This document shows, piece after piece, positions 33,709 through 39,984 of a stretch of 39,984 nucleotides of DNA; within the stretch, counting starts at the first letter, position 1; each line of letters opens with the position of its first letter. Position numbers and translations under genes: made by a program. The stretch is from Erysipelotrichaceae bacterium (GTDB lineage: Bacteria; Bacillota_I; Bacilli_A; Erysipelotrichales; Erysipelotrichaceae). The notes under the pieces are model-generated. The model did no database searches. It was not told where the DNA came from and was given only the letters and a program-made list of their open reading frames with translations. The stretch is taken from the NCBI GenBank assembly GCA_017428765.1, contig JAFRQF010000022.1, positions 1 through 39,984 of the forward strand, read 5' to 3'.

Positions 33709-33863
33709 CTTTATTGATCATGTTGGGACTCATGTCCTTAGGCTTCAGTCTGTTATTCTCGATCTTAGGTCTGTTTATCCGGGTCGCTTTCTATTTTTCT
33801 CCTTTCTTCCTGCTTTATTATCTTTTAAGGCCAAGAAGAAGGATCAGAAGGTATTACTGGTAA
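33702..33863 (+). CDS. 53-residue hydrophobic small membrane protein
   Basis: Start at 33702, with GGAGG 9 nt upstream. About 40 hydrophobic residues (MLTLLIMLGLMSLGFSLLFS...SPFFLLYYLL) form one or two membrane helices, followed by a very basic, aromatic tail RPRRRIRRYYW that should stay in the cytoplasm. The pattern is like small stress-response or phage-shock membrane proteins, or type I toxins, but I recognise no family. The stop is 1 nt before the LURP-one gene. Confidence 0.7.
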   Translation: MLTLLIMLGLMSLGFSLLFSILGLFIRVAFYFSPFFLLYYLLRPRRRIRRYYW

Positions 33864-33864
33864 A

Positions 33865-34374
33865 ATGACAAGATACTATTTCAAAGAGAACCTGCATTTC
33901 CTGTATGCGGACGGTCAGCTCTTCGATGAGAATGAACAGACCGTCTACTCTTATGAGAACCAGACGCTCTTCCTTCCAAGGATCGATCTGTACAAATACG
34001 GCAATTACATCGGTCATGTGCAGAAGGAGTTCACTTTCTTCTTAAGAAGATATGGACTGGTCTATGAAGGGGAAGAGGTCGCTTCTTTGAATCAGGAATT
34101 CTCTTTCTTCAAACCGGAATTATTCGTTGAAGGTCTTGGATGGAGGGTGCAGGGAGATTTCTTCGCCTTGCATTATTCGATCTATAATGAAAACGATGAA
34201 CTGATCGCTGCTGTGGATCAGGAACTCTTCCATCTGACACCGCACTACTATATCGATATCTACGATAATGAAAATGAAGAGCTGATCATATTGCTGATCA
34301 TCGCGATCAATCAGTTCGACAAAGACCGCTCGGCTGCAGCCAGTTCGTCTGCGCACAGCCACGCTTCGCACTAA
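33865..34374 (+). CDS. LURP-one-related / YxjI-like protein
   Basis: 169 residues of mostly beta-forming sequence with repeated segments such as LYKYGNYIGHVQKEF, WRVQGDFFALHYSIYNENDELIAAVDQE and the final helix NEELIILLIIAINQF, the tubby-C-like pattern of the LURP-one/YxjI family. The tail is low-complexity Ala/Ser/His (AAASSSAHSHASH), possibly metal-binding. No signal peptide. Family members are linked to phosphoinositide or lipid binding in eukaryotes; the bacterial role is unknown. It starts 1 nt after the small membrane protein. Confidence 0.75.
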   Translation: MTRYYFKENLHFLYADGQLFDENEQTVYSYENQTLFLPRIDLYKYGNYIGHVQKEFTFFLRRYGLVYEGEEVASLNQEFSFFKPELFVEGLGWRVQGDFFALHYSIYNENDELIAAVDQELFHLTPHYYIDIYDNENEELIILLIIAINQFDKDRSAAASSSAHSHASH

Positions 34375-34383
34375 GGAGGAACT

Positions 34384-34959
34384 ATGTCAGTCAAGATCAT
34401 ACCCGGGACCAATATCGCTTACGGGGACAATAAAGATGCTTTTTCGGTCTTGCGGCCGATGATACAGATCACGGGAGGTCTGTCCTTGGGACAGATCTGC
34501 CGGATCACGAATCTGCAGTCTTCGACCATACAGAACTGGGTAAAAAGGGGCTTTGTCCCAAGACCCGAACACAAGAAGTATTACGAAAGGCATCTTTCCA
34601 GGATCTTGCTGATAAGCGCCTTGCGTGACTGCATGAACATTGAAGATATCGGTGAGCTGATGGTCCTGATCAATGGCGATACCGATGATGAGGGCGATGA
34701 TATCATTTCCGAAACGGCTTTATATGACGTATTCTGCGAAGCGGTGCGGGAACTCGATGAAATATCGCTCAACATGCAGGAGATCGAACATTGCATCGAT
34801 GAGCTGGTCCTGCATGAAGACAGAAACGCTAAAGAAAGACTGTCGATGGCTTTGAAAGTCATGGTCTATGCCTATCTTTGCGGCAAATGTCTCAAACAGA
34901 TACAGCTGAATCTTTCCAGATTGAGAGGTGAACAAAATGAACATGAAAAACAACAATAA
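34384..34959 (+). CDS. DUF1836 helix-turn-helix regulator
   Basis: 191 residues. LSLGQICRITNLQSSTIQNWVKRGFVPRPEHKKYYERHLSRILLISALRDCMNIEDIGELM is the MerR-like winged helix typical of DUF1836 proteins; the C-terminal 90 residues are helical and could form a dimer or sensor part. AAGGAGG lies 3-5 nt before the ATG. It is the only DNA-binding candidate in the operon and may control the strong promoter upstream. It overlaps the next gene by 23 nt. Confidence 0.82.
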   Translation: MSVKIIPGTNIAYGDNKDAFSVLRPMIQITGGLSLGQICRITNLQSSTIQNWVKRGFVPRPEHKKYYERHLSRILLISALRDCMNIEDIGELMVLINGDTDDEGDDIISETALYDVFCEAVRELDEISLNMQEIEHCIDELVLHEDRNAKERLSMALKVMVYAYLCGKCLKQIQLNLSRLRGEQNEHEKQQ

Positions 34960-36520
34960 AAAGATCGGCTTCAAAGCGGCGATCTTCATCATACTGACGA
35001 TCTTCCTGCTTGTATTCTGCCAATACATCCTGCTGGTCCCGTTCAATCTGCATTCACCGATGTTTGCGATCGAACTCTCCTTATTCCTGCTGGGACTGTT
35101 CTTCTGCTTCAGCGGCGGCAAGGTAAACGGAAAGAACGTGATCTTCAAGACGAAGGATCTCTATGGTCCGATTGCAGTATTGCTTCTGTTTCTGATCGCC
35201 TGCCTGATCGGTACGCCGTATACGGGCGGATTGCATAACTACAAGAACCAGTCAAAGATCACGGAAGTGGAATTTACTTCGATCCCGGAATTTGACAGGA
35301 CACAGGTCCAGCTGGTCGATAAGAATACTGCCCAGCAGTTGGGTGATCGTGTCTTTGGTACGTTAGGTTCCGATGAAGTCTCACAATACCAGATCGGCGA
35401 TGACTGGGTACAGATCTCGATGAACGGCAATCTGTATCGGGTGACACCGATCGACTTCGGTTCTCTGTTCAATTACTTCGTGACCAGGACCACACCGGGC
35501 TATGTGCTCGTCGACTGCAACAGCGGCGAGGCTAAGCTTGTCCGTTACGAAGGTCTCAAATATATGAAATCCGCGTATTTCTCGCATGATCTGTACAGAA
35601 GGTTCTTCTTTGCCGATCCGTGTGCACAATACGGAAGCGCGAAATTCGAACTGGATGACGAAGGCAAGCCATACTGGATCGCTCCGGTCTTCAGGACCAC
35701 CTGGGTCAATAAAACAAGGGATGTCAAAGGCATCATGATCCTGGATCCGGTGAGCGGGGAATGTACCTATTACGACAAAGGATCGGCGCCGGAGTGGGTT
35801 GATAACGTCTATCCGGTCGAAGTCATCTATACGCAGTTTGCCCAATCCAAGAGATATGAGAACGGACTGTTCAACTTCTCAAAGAAAGGCATCGTTGAAT
35901 TTACGGATGACTACGCCTATCTGCTGTTTGATGATGACGTCCACATCTATACCGGTGTGACGAGTGTCGGTAAGGACGAGTCCAATGTCGGCTTTGCCTA
36001 TGTCGACTTGAGAAACGGCGAGATCTCCTATATCCGTAAGGCTGGCGCCGAAGAATATTCGGCAAGAAGCTCTGCGGAAGGTGCTTTGCAGCAATACCAT
36101 TACTCGGCGATCTTCCCGTCCATGGTCAATGTAGCCGGCAGACCGACCTATTTCATGGGTCTGGTCGACTCGGCAAATCTGATCAAGAGCTATGCGTTCG
36201 TCAGCTATGAGAATTATCAGAATGTTGCGACCGGCGCAAGCGTGGAAGAGGCATATAAGAACTATCTGAATCTCTACGAAAAGGGAACCGAGACTTCAGA
36301 CGAGGAAAGAAAAGAGATCGTCTTCACAGTTTCCAATACCGAGCATATCGTAAAGGATGGAAATACCCTGATCCTGTTACTTAGTGATGAGGGACAGATC
36401 TACTTCTATGACGTATCACTTGGCGATCTGAGGGCTTCCTTCATCAAGGAAGGCGATCAGATAAAGGCGATCGTAGGAGACAGCGGCAGGATCTACGAAT
36501 TCAGTCAGATCATATCCTGA
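34937..36520 (+). CDS. Membrane-anchored protein with large extracytoplasmic domain, unknown function
   Basis: 527 residues from the ATG at 34937; a GTG three codons earlier is less likely since GAGAGGTG serves as ribosome binding site. Three hydrophobic segments (about 10-30, 37-57, 77-97) precede an approximately 420-residue domain presumably outside, rich in strands, with repeated units of the type GYVLVDCNSGEAKLV, KGIMILDPVSGECTYYD and GFAYVDLRNGEISYI, resembling PepSY-like or propeller-like repeats. I do not recognise the family. It ends the operon, before a GC-rich terminator. Confidence 0.7.
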   Translation: MNMKNNNKKIGFKAAIFIILTIFLLVFCQYILLVPFNLHSPMFAIELSLFLLGLFFCFSGGKVNGKNVIFKTKDLYGPIAVLLLFLIACLIGTPYTGGLHNYKNQSKITEVEFTSIPEFDRTQVQLVDKNTAQQLGDRVFGTLGSDEVSQYQIGDDWVQISMNGNLYRVTPIDFGSLFNYFVTRTTPGYVLVDCNSGEAKLVRYEGLKYMKSAYFSHDLYRRFFFADPCAQYGSAKFELDDEGKPYWIAPVFRTTWVNKTRDVKGIMILDPVSGECTYYDKGSAPEWVDNVYPVEVIYTQFAQSKRYENGLFNFSKKGIVEFTDDYAYLLFDDDVHIYTGVTSVGKDESNVGFAYVDLRNGEISYIRKAGAEEYSARSSAEGALQQYHYSAIFPSMVNVAGRPTYFMGLVDSANLIKSYAFVSYENYQNVATGASVEEAYKNYLNLYEKGTETSDEERKEIVFTVSNTEHIVKDGNTLILLLSDEGQIYFYDVSLGDLRASFIKEGDQIKAIVGDSGRIYEFSQIIS

Positions 36521-36526
36521 TCTATG

Positions 36527-36546
36527 AGGGCCCCATGGGCCCTTTT
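36527..36546 (+). terminator. Terminator of the five-gene operon
   Basis: AGGGCCC (36527-36533) pairs with GGGCCCT (36537-36543), loop CAT, short T-run of four. The next promoter follows 7 nt later. Confidence 0.7.
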
Positions 36547-36552
36547 GCGTTG

Positions 36553-36558
36553 TATAAT
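36553..36558 (+). promoter_or_regulatory. -10 box, leaderless-type promoter of the GNAT gene
   Basis: TATAAT followed by CATCTTG (7 nt) and the ATG at 36566. No ribosome binding site. Confidence 0.6.
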
Positions 36559-36565
36559 CATCTTG

Positions 36566-37051
36566 ATGGGATTCTGGGATCTGTTTAAAAGCAAGACGAT
36601 CCACGAGGGGGAGGTCGTCGACCTCAGGGAACGTTACCGCGTCGATGAAAAAAGCGCGTATGACGGTGTTCCGACGGTCTATTATGATGTGCTCCGTCAT
36701 TCCGACAAAGAGAAGGTCGGAACGATCGACTTGCGTCTGAATATCGAGGGAAACATGTATTATTATGGCCATATCGGCTATAACATTTTGAAAGCCTTTC
36801 GAGGCAACGGCTATGCCTATCATGCCTGCCTGGTCCTGTTTGATATCGCCAGGAACGAATTCGATATGGATGAGCTGATCATCACCTGTTCGCCGGACAA
36901 TATCCCTTCCTATAAGACATTAAAGAAACTGGATGGGGAACTGATCGAACTGGTCAAAGTGCCGAAAGGCCATCCGCTGTATACGATCGGTGAAAAAAGC
37001 AAATATATCTTCCGTTACAGGATAAGATTGGATCGCAATGACCACATTTAG
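36566..37051 (+). CDS. GNAT family N-acetyltransferase
   Basis: 161 residues. The acetyl-CoA loop is KAFRGNGYAYHACLVL (about 76-91), preceded by strands of the GNAT fold and followed by ELIITCSPDNIPSYKTLKKLDGEL, the family's Asn/Tyr region. Substrate unknown. The start at 36566 was chosen over an upstream frame because the earlier residues are encoded by the terminator and promoter. The stop lies in its own terminator. It is followed by mntP as a separate unit. Confidence 0.88.
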   Translation: MGFWDLFKSKTIHEGEVVDLRERYRVDEKSAYDGVPTVYYDVLRHSDKEKVGTIDLRLNIEGNMYYYGHIGYNILKAFRGNGYAYHACLVLFDIARNEFDMDELIITCSPDNIPSYKTLKKLDGELIELVKVPKGHPLYTIGEKSKYIFRYRIRLDRNDHI

Positions 37052-37067
37052 TGGCCATTGTTTTTTT
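37036..37067 (+). terminator. Terminator of the GNAT gene
   Basis: CAATGACCAC (37036-37045) pairs with GTGGCCATTG (37051-37060) with one mismatch; seven T follow. The TAG stop (37049-37051) is at the loop/stem border. Confidence 0.82.
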
Positions 37068-37074
37068 ATTCGGT

Positions 37075-37080
37075 TATAAT
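37075..37080 (+). promoter_or_regulatory. -10 box of mntP
   Basis: TATAAT 12 nt before the ATG at 37093. The leader would be about 6 nt; GGTGG at 37081-37085 might act as a weak ribosome site only if transcription starts earlier. No yybP-ykoY manganese riboswitch fits in this space. Confidence 0.45.
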
Positions 37081-37092
37081 GGTGGATGGTTT

Positions 37093-37650
37093 ATGCTGGA
37101 AGTCATACTTTTATCAGTCGCCCTGGCGATGGATGCGATGGCCGTATCGATCGTCAACGGCATCAAATACCGAAACTATACAGATAAAGCGATGTTTCTC
37201 GCTTCGTTTTCGTTCGGCCTGTTTCAGGGCCTGATGCCGCTTCTTGGTTATCTTGTCTTCTCGCCGTTCATCCCGTATATCGAAAAGATCGATCACTGGA
37301 TCGTTCTGATCGTCTTATCGGCGATCGGCATCAACATGATCAAGGAATCTTTCGATAAGGAAAACATCGAAGAAAGGTCCCAGGATTTCTCTTTCAAGAT
37401 CCTGATCTATGAATCGATCGCAACAGCCATCGATGCCTTAAGCTCCGGCGTCGCTCTGGAGGCCTTTCCGATCAGTCCGTATCTTTCCTGTTTTCTGATC
37501 TTTGCGATCACCTTCGTGATCTGCCTGATCGCGCATCGTCTGGGCAGAAGGATCGCTCTTCTTCTGAAAGACAAGGCAACGATCATGGGCGGCGTGATAC
37601 TGATCTGTCTTGGCATCAAGACGGTATTGGAACATCTTGGCATCATTTAA
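37093..37650 (+). CDS. mntP: Manganese efflux pump MntP
   Basis: 185 residues, six hydrophobic segments. The paired half-motifs SVALAMDAMAVSIVNG (near residue 7) and ESIATAIDALSSGVAL (near 115), each with the conserved Asp, mark MntP (former DUF204). It exports Mn2+ and protects against manganese excess. Upstream in-frame codons belong to the GNAT terminator region, so the ATG at 37093 is used. The small gene at 37.66 kb follows 12 nt later and is probably cotranscribed. Confidence 0.93.
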   Translation: MLEVILLSVALAMDAMAVSIVNGIKYRNYTDKAMFLASFSFGLFQGLMPLLGYLVFSPFIPYIEKIDHWIVLIVLSAIGINMIKESFDKENIEERSQDFSFKILIYESIATAIDALSSGVALEAFPISPYLSCFLIFAITFVICLIAHRLGRRIALLLKDKATIMGGVILICLGIKTVLEHLGII

Positions 37651-37662
37651 AGAAGGAATACT

Positions 37663-37914
37663 ATGGAATTATTGAGAGATATGAATGAAGTCCTCTCGTA
37701 TTTGAGAGAAGGGGAAGTCGTCACCTGCAACGGCAAGGATCTGTTCGTATTGAAAGGCGAAAAGGTCTGGCGCTATGCGGAAGGGACCCGTTTTCCTATG
37801 GGCCTCAAGGATTTCACGGAGCTGTATATGAAAAACAGATTCTATCTGTACGAAGAATCTGTTGAGATCGATGAGACCAAGGATGAGGCGTATTACCGCT
37901 ACTATCGCAAGTGA
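37663..37914 (+). CDS. Small unknown protein (83 residues)
   Basis: Start at 37663 with AAGGA 8 nt upstream. Soluble, acidic, with a pattern VVTCNGKDLFVLKGEKVWRYAEGTRFPMGLKDFTELYMKNRFYLYEE, i.e. a short beta hairpin then a helix, and a basic tyrosine-rich end YYRYYRK. No family recognised. It is close behind mntP. Its stop codon is directly adjacent, with no base between, to the stop codon of the convergent rhomboid gene, and no terminator separates them. Confidence 0.7.
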   Translation: MELLRDMNEVLSYLREGEVVTCNGKDLFVLKGEKVWRYAEGTRFPMGLKDFTELYMKNRFYLYEESVEIDETKDEAYYRYYRK

Positions 37915-38481
37915 TCATCTGTTTTTGAAAATGAGACCTAAGGCAGCTCCCGAGACCCCGCCGATGATGTGGGTGATCTGTGAGACGTTGTCGGCAGATA
38001 ATATGCCGTTGTAGATCTCCTGACCGAGCCACAGCAAGGCAACCAGGATCAATGTGATCGGGATGCCTTTTTCTTTTCCGGTGATCGACGCCAGCAGGAT
38101 GAAGGCAAAGACGACGCCGCTTGCCCCCAGAAGCATCACATGCGGCTGTAAGATGTTGTGGATGATGCCGGTGACGACTGCCGTGGTCAGCACGACCGTG
38201 ATGAGTTTATCATGATATTTTTCTTCCAGTATCGGTCCCAATAAGAGGATGTAGAGCATATTGGAGATCAGATGCTGCACACCGCCGTGTCCGAATACAT
38301 GGAAGATCAGCCGGACATAAGTCATCGGCGACAGCCAGGAAGAACCGTAGGTCGAAAAGACCAGGACGGTAGATTTGCCGGCCGTGAGAAAATCCAGAGC
38401 CAGTGCGGTCAGACAGATCAGCACGAAGCTCATGGTCAGAGGTGCGTTCATATAAATAAAAAATTTCTTTCTTTTTGCCAT
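37915..38481 (-). CDS. Rhomboid family intramembrane serine protease
   Basis: 188 residues, six membrane helices. The helix-2 pattern HVFGHGGVQHLISNM, the catalytic Ser in LLGASGVVFA (helix 4) and His in ITHIIGGVSGAALG (helix 6) form the rhomboid active site. It cleaves membrane proteins within or near their helices; no substrate is evident from neighbours. AAGGAAG lies before the ATG at 38481, and a 24-bp inverted repeat (38492-38515) sits just upstream, where a repressor could bind. Confidence 0.92.
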   Translation of the reverse strand: MAKRKKFFIYMNAPLTMSFVLICLTALALDFLTAGKSTVLVFSTYGSSWLSPMTYVRLIFHVFGHGGVQHLISNMLYILLLGPILEEKYHDKLITVVLTTAVVTGIIHNILQPHVMLLGASGVVFAFILLASITGKEKGIPITLILVALLWLGQEIYNGILSADNVSQITHIIGGVSGAALGLIFKNR

Positions 38482-38491
38482 AGTCTTCCTT

Positions 38492-38515
38492 GAATTACAG
38501 TTTTTATTGTAATTC
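38492..38515. repeat. Inverted repeat upstream of the rhomboid gene
   Basis: GAATTACA (38492-38499) and its perfect inverted copy TGTAATTC (38508-38515), 8-nt AT-rich centre. On the plus strand five T follow, like a terminator, but no plus-strand gene ends nearby, so an operator or leader hairpin for the rhomboid gene is more likely. Confidence 0.5.
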
Positions 38516-38587
38516 TTTTTGTTAGATTAATCTATGATATGGCAGATCGCACGATGTTTCTTCAGACTTACAAATGCAAGTTTGTCA

Positions 38588-38593
38588 TATAAT
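38588..38593 (+). promoter_or_regulatory. -10 box of the M29 aminopeptidase gene
   Basis: TATAAT, 23 nt before the ATG at 38617, leaving room for GAGGAGG (38604-38610). No clear -35. Confidence 0.5.
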
Positions 38594-38616
38594 GGTTTCA
38601 AATGAGGAGGTCGCAT

Positions 38617-39831
38617 ATGGATTTATTGAAGATGCAGGAAAAATACGCTTATACGCTCGCCCGCGTGGGTCTCAACGTTCAGAAAGGCCAGACGGTCTTA
38701 GTGGAAGCGGCGATACAGGGGGCTTATTTCACGCCGATCTTTGCGGAAGCCTGTTATAAACTTGGCGCCGGCAACGTCGTCATCCACTATCTCGATGAAC
38801 CGAATCTCAAAGTTGCGGCAAGATACAGAGATCTGGAAGATGTGAGGAAAGTCGAACCCTGGGAATCTTTGCAATGTACGCAATACCTGGATGAGGGAGC
38901 CTGCTATATAAGACTGGAAGGCGTCGATACCGCTTTGATGGCCGATGTGAAGGAAGAGCAAGCCAATGCGATCTTCGCCCATACCGATGCGATCCGCAAC
39001 ATCATGCGAAAGGCATCGAGAGAAAAGCACTGCCAGTGGTGCATCGCCATGGTCCCGACGAAGAACTGGGCCGACCAGATCTTAAAGGATGTAAAGGAAG
39101 AGGAACGCTATGAAAAGCTCTGGGAGCTGATCCTCAAACTGTGCTACATCGACGAGGAAAACGATGTCGTCAAGACCTGGGAAGAAAAGAACGCCAGGAA
39201 AAGACAGCTTGGCGACAAGATCGATTCCTACAATCTCACCAAACTGCACTACACGGCATCCAACGGCACGGATCTGACAGTCGAGCTGACACCGGATTCC
39301 AAATTCGGCTTCGGCAAGCGCAAACTGCCGGAGAACTATGTGCGTTTCAACGCCAATATCCCGACCGAAGAGATCTGCACGACACCGGAAAAATACGGCA
39401 CCAACGGCGTCGTCTTTGCCTCAAGGCCTCTGGTCTTAGGCGGCAAGAGCGTCGAGAATTTCGGTTTCCGTTTTGAAAACGGCAAAGTCGTGGAAGTCAT
39501 CGCCAACGAAGGAAAAGAGATGCTGGAAGCTCTGGTGAAGATGGACGAGAATGCCGGCTATCTTGGCGAAGCGGCATTAGTCGAATATCATTCGCCGATC
39601 TCGATGTCGGGCGTCGTCTACTATACGACTCTGATCGATGAGAATGCCTCCTGCCACCTGGCTTTGGGCAGAGGTCTGAACAACGGCAAATGTTCCGATC
39701 CGAAATATACCTTCAATGATTCCGTGATCCACATCGATTTCATGATCGGTACCAGCGATATGCATATCGTGGGTACGACAAAAGACGGGGAAGAAGTCGT
39801 CATCTTCGACAAGGGCGATTTTGCGATCTGA
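38617..39831 (+). CDS. Aminopeptidase, peptidase M29 family (AmpS/PepS-like)
   Basis: 404 residues, family length. The N-terminal Rossmann-like domain is followed by the metal-site domain: Glu in NIPTEEICTTP, Glu in GYLGEAALVEYHSP, His in CHLALGRGLN and HIDFMIGT with His and Asp. The two-metal site uses Zn or Co to remove N-terminal residues from peptides in the cytosol. The ATG at 38617 has GAGGAGG 6 nt upstream; a slightly earlier in-frame start lacks it. Monocistronic. Confidence 0.95.
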   Translation: MDLLKMQEKYAYTLARVGLNVQKGQTVLVEAAIQGAYFTPIFAEACYKLGAGNVVIHYLDEPNLKVAARYRDLEDVRKVEPWESLQCTQYLDEGACYIRLEGVDTALMADVKEEQANAIFAHTDAIRNIMRKASREKHCQWCIAMVPTKNWADQILKDVKEEERYEKLWELILKLCYIDEENDVVKTWEEKNARKRQLGDKIDSYNLTKLHYTASNGTDLTVELTPDSKFGFGKRKLPENYVRFNANIPTEEICTTPEKYGTNGVVFASRPLVLGGKSVENFGFRFENGKVVEVIANEGKEMLEALVKMDENAGYLGEAALVEYHSPISMSGVVYYTTLIDENASCHLALGRGLNNGKCSDPKYTFNDSVIHIDFMIGTSDMHIVGTTKDGEEVVIFDKGDFAI

Positions 39832-39860
39832 TAAGAGGGCTGCTTATGAACTGCTAACGT

Positions 39861-39902
39861 AAAAGTAGACAAAACCCGAAAAGGCACATTGTCTACTTTT
39901 TT
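39861..39902 (+). terminator. 12-bp hairpin after the M29 gene (terminator, possibly an IS end)
   Basis: AAAAGTAGACAA (39861-39872) pairs perfectly with TTGTCTACTTTT (39889-39900) around a 16-nt loop, then T. It works as a terminator for the M29 gene. The right half TGTCTACTTTTTT could also be the terminal inverted repeat of an insertion sequence. Confidence 0.7.
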
Positions 39903-39939
39903 CATACAATGAAGTCAGAAAGGAAGTGATGTATCACAT

Positions 39940-39984
39940 ATGGGAACGGGCAGACCTTTAGGAGGAAAGAACCGCAAATGGACA
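39940..39984 (+). CDS. Start of a probable IS3-type transposase OrfA (partial)
   Basis: Only 15 residues are in the window: MGTGRPLGGKNRKWT. The GRPxGxKNxxWT beginning resembles helix-turn-helix OrfA proteins of IS3-family elements, from recall. AAGGAAGTGA precedes the ATG. Its right end is cut by the window, so the identification rests on a very short stretch plus the hairpin with a possible IS end 40 nt upstream. Confidence 0.4.
   Translation, partial: MGTGRPLGGKNRKWT

Noticed and set aside
37051..37092. Manganese riboswitch (yybP-ykoY) before mntP
   Set aside because: The -10 box lies 12 nt from the ATG and the preceding sequence is the GNAT terminator, so there is no room for the aptamer.
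1..39984. CRISPR array, tRNA or rRNA genes, prophage or integrase sites
   Set aside because: No regularly spaced repeats, no cloverleaf-like sequence, no rRNA blocks and no phage genes were seen on reading both strands.

Overview
The window is a dense, bacterial chromosomal stretch of moderate GC content with about 37 protein genes, short intergenic gaps, stop/start overlaps inside operons and many intrinsic terminators. The gene complement (str operon rpsL-rpsG-fusA-tuf, rapZ-yvcK-whiA, ezrA, a ThiI-dedicated cysteine desulfurase next to thiI, DUF1836, S4 without a zinc knuckle) indicates a Firmicute. The mixture with moderate GC and lack of sporulation or tRNA genes here would fit an Erysipelotrichia-type gut organism, but that placement is inference from recall, not a computed result.

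Layout. 1-3.3 kb (+): end of a His-rich COG0523 metal GTPase, a second GTPase carrying a YcgQ-like tail, uppP, and a CcdA-thioredoxin fusion. 3.3-8.6 kb (-): a glycerophosphodiester phosphodiesterase and the str operon with a structured leader. 8.7-12.3 kb (+): NAD salvage operon pncB-nadE-nadD plus a DUF2804 gene. 12.4-13.8 kb (-): aminopeptidase C. 13.8-20.8 kb (+): uvrB, a cation/proton antiporter, then rapZ-yvcK-whiA-SDR. 20.8-23.7 kb: rlmA (-) divergent from gmk (+), a PHP phosphatase (-), and rpsD (-) with an S4-type leader RNA. 23.9-29.1 kb (+): ezrA, cysteine desulfurase, thiI, M24 peptidase. 29.2-33.2 kb: a rhodanese/thioredoxin lipoprotein (+), a GH2 glycosidase (-), a RibD-C reductase and a low-molecular-weight phosphatase (+). 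33.3-36.5 kb: a frameshifted mini-gene (-), then a five-gene operon from the best consensus promoter in the window, encoding two very small proteins, a LURP-one protein, a DUF1836 regulator and a membrane protein (+). 36.5-40 kb: GNAT, mntP, a small unknown, rhomboid (-), an M29 aminopeptidase and what looks like the left end of an IS3-type element.

The most striking signal is not a gene. At least nine transcription-unit-leading genes have no Shine-Dalgarno and instead carry a TATAAT-like box ending exactly 6 or 7 nt before the ATG, on both strands, which puts the predicted transcription start on the start codon: a probable large leaderless regulon of translation initiation. At the other end of genes, eight stop codons lie inside the hairpin of their own intrinsic terminator. 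Together these suggest mRNAs trimmed almost exactly to the coding sequence at both ends.
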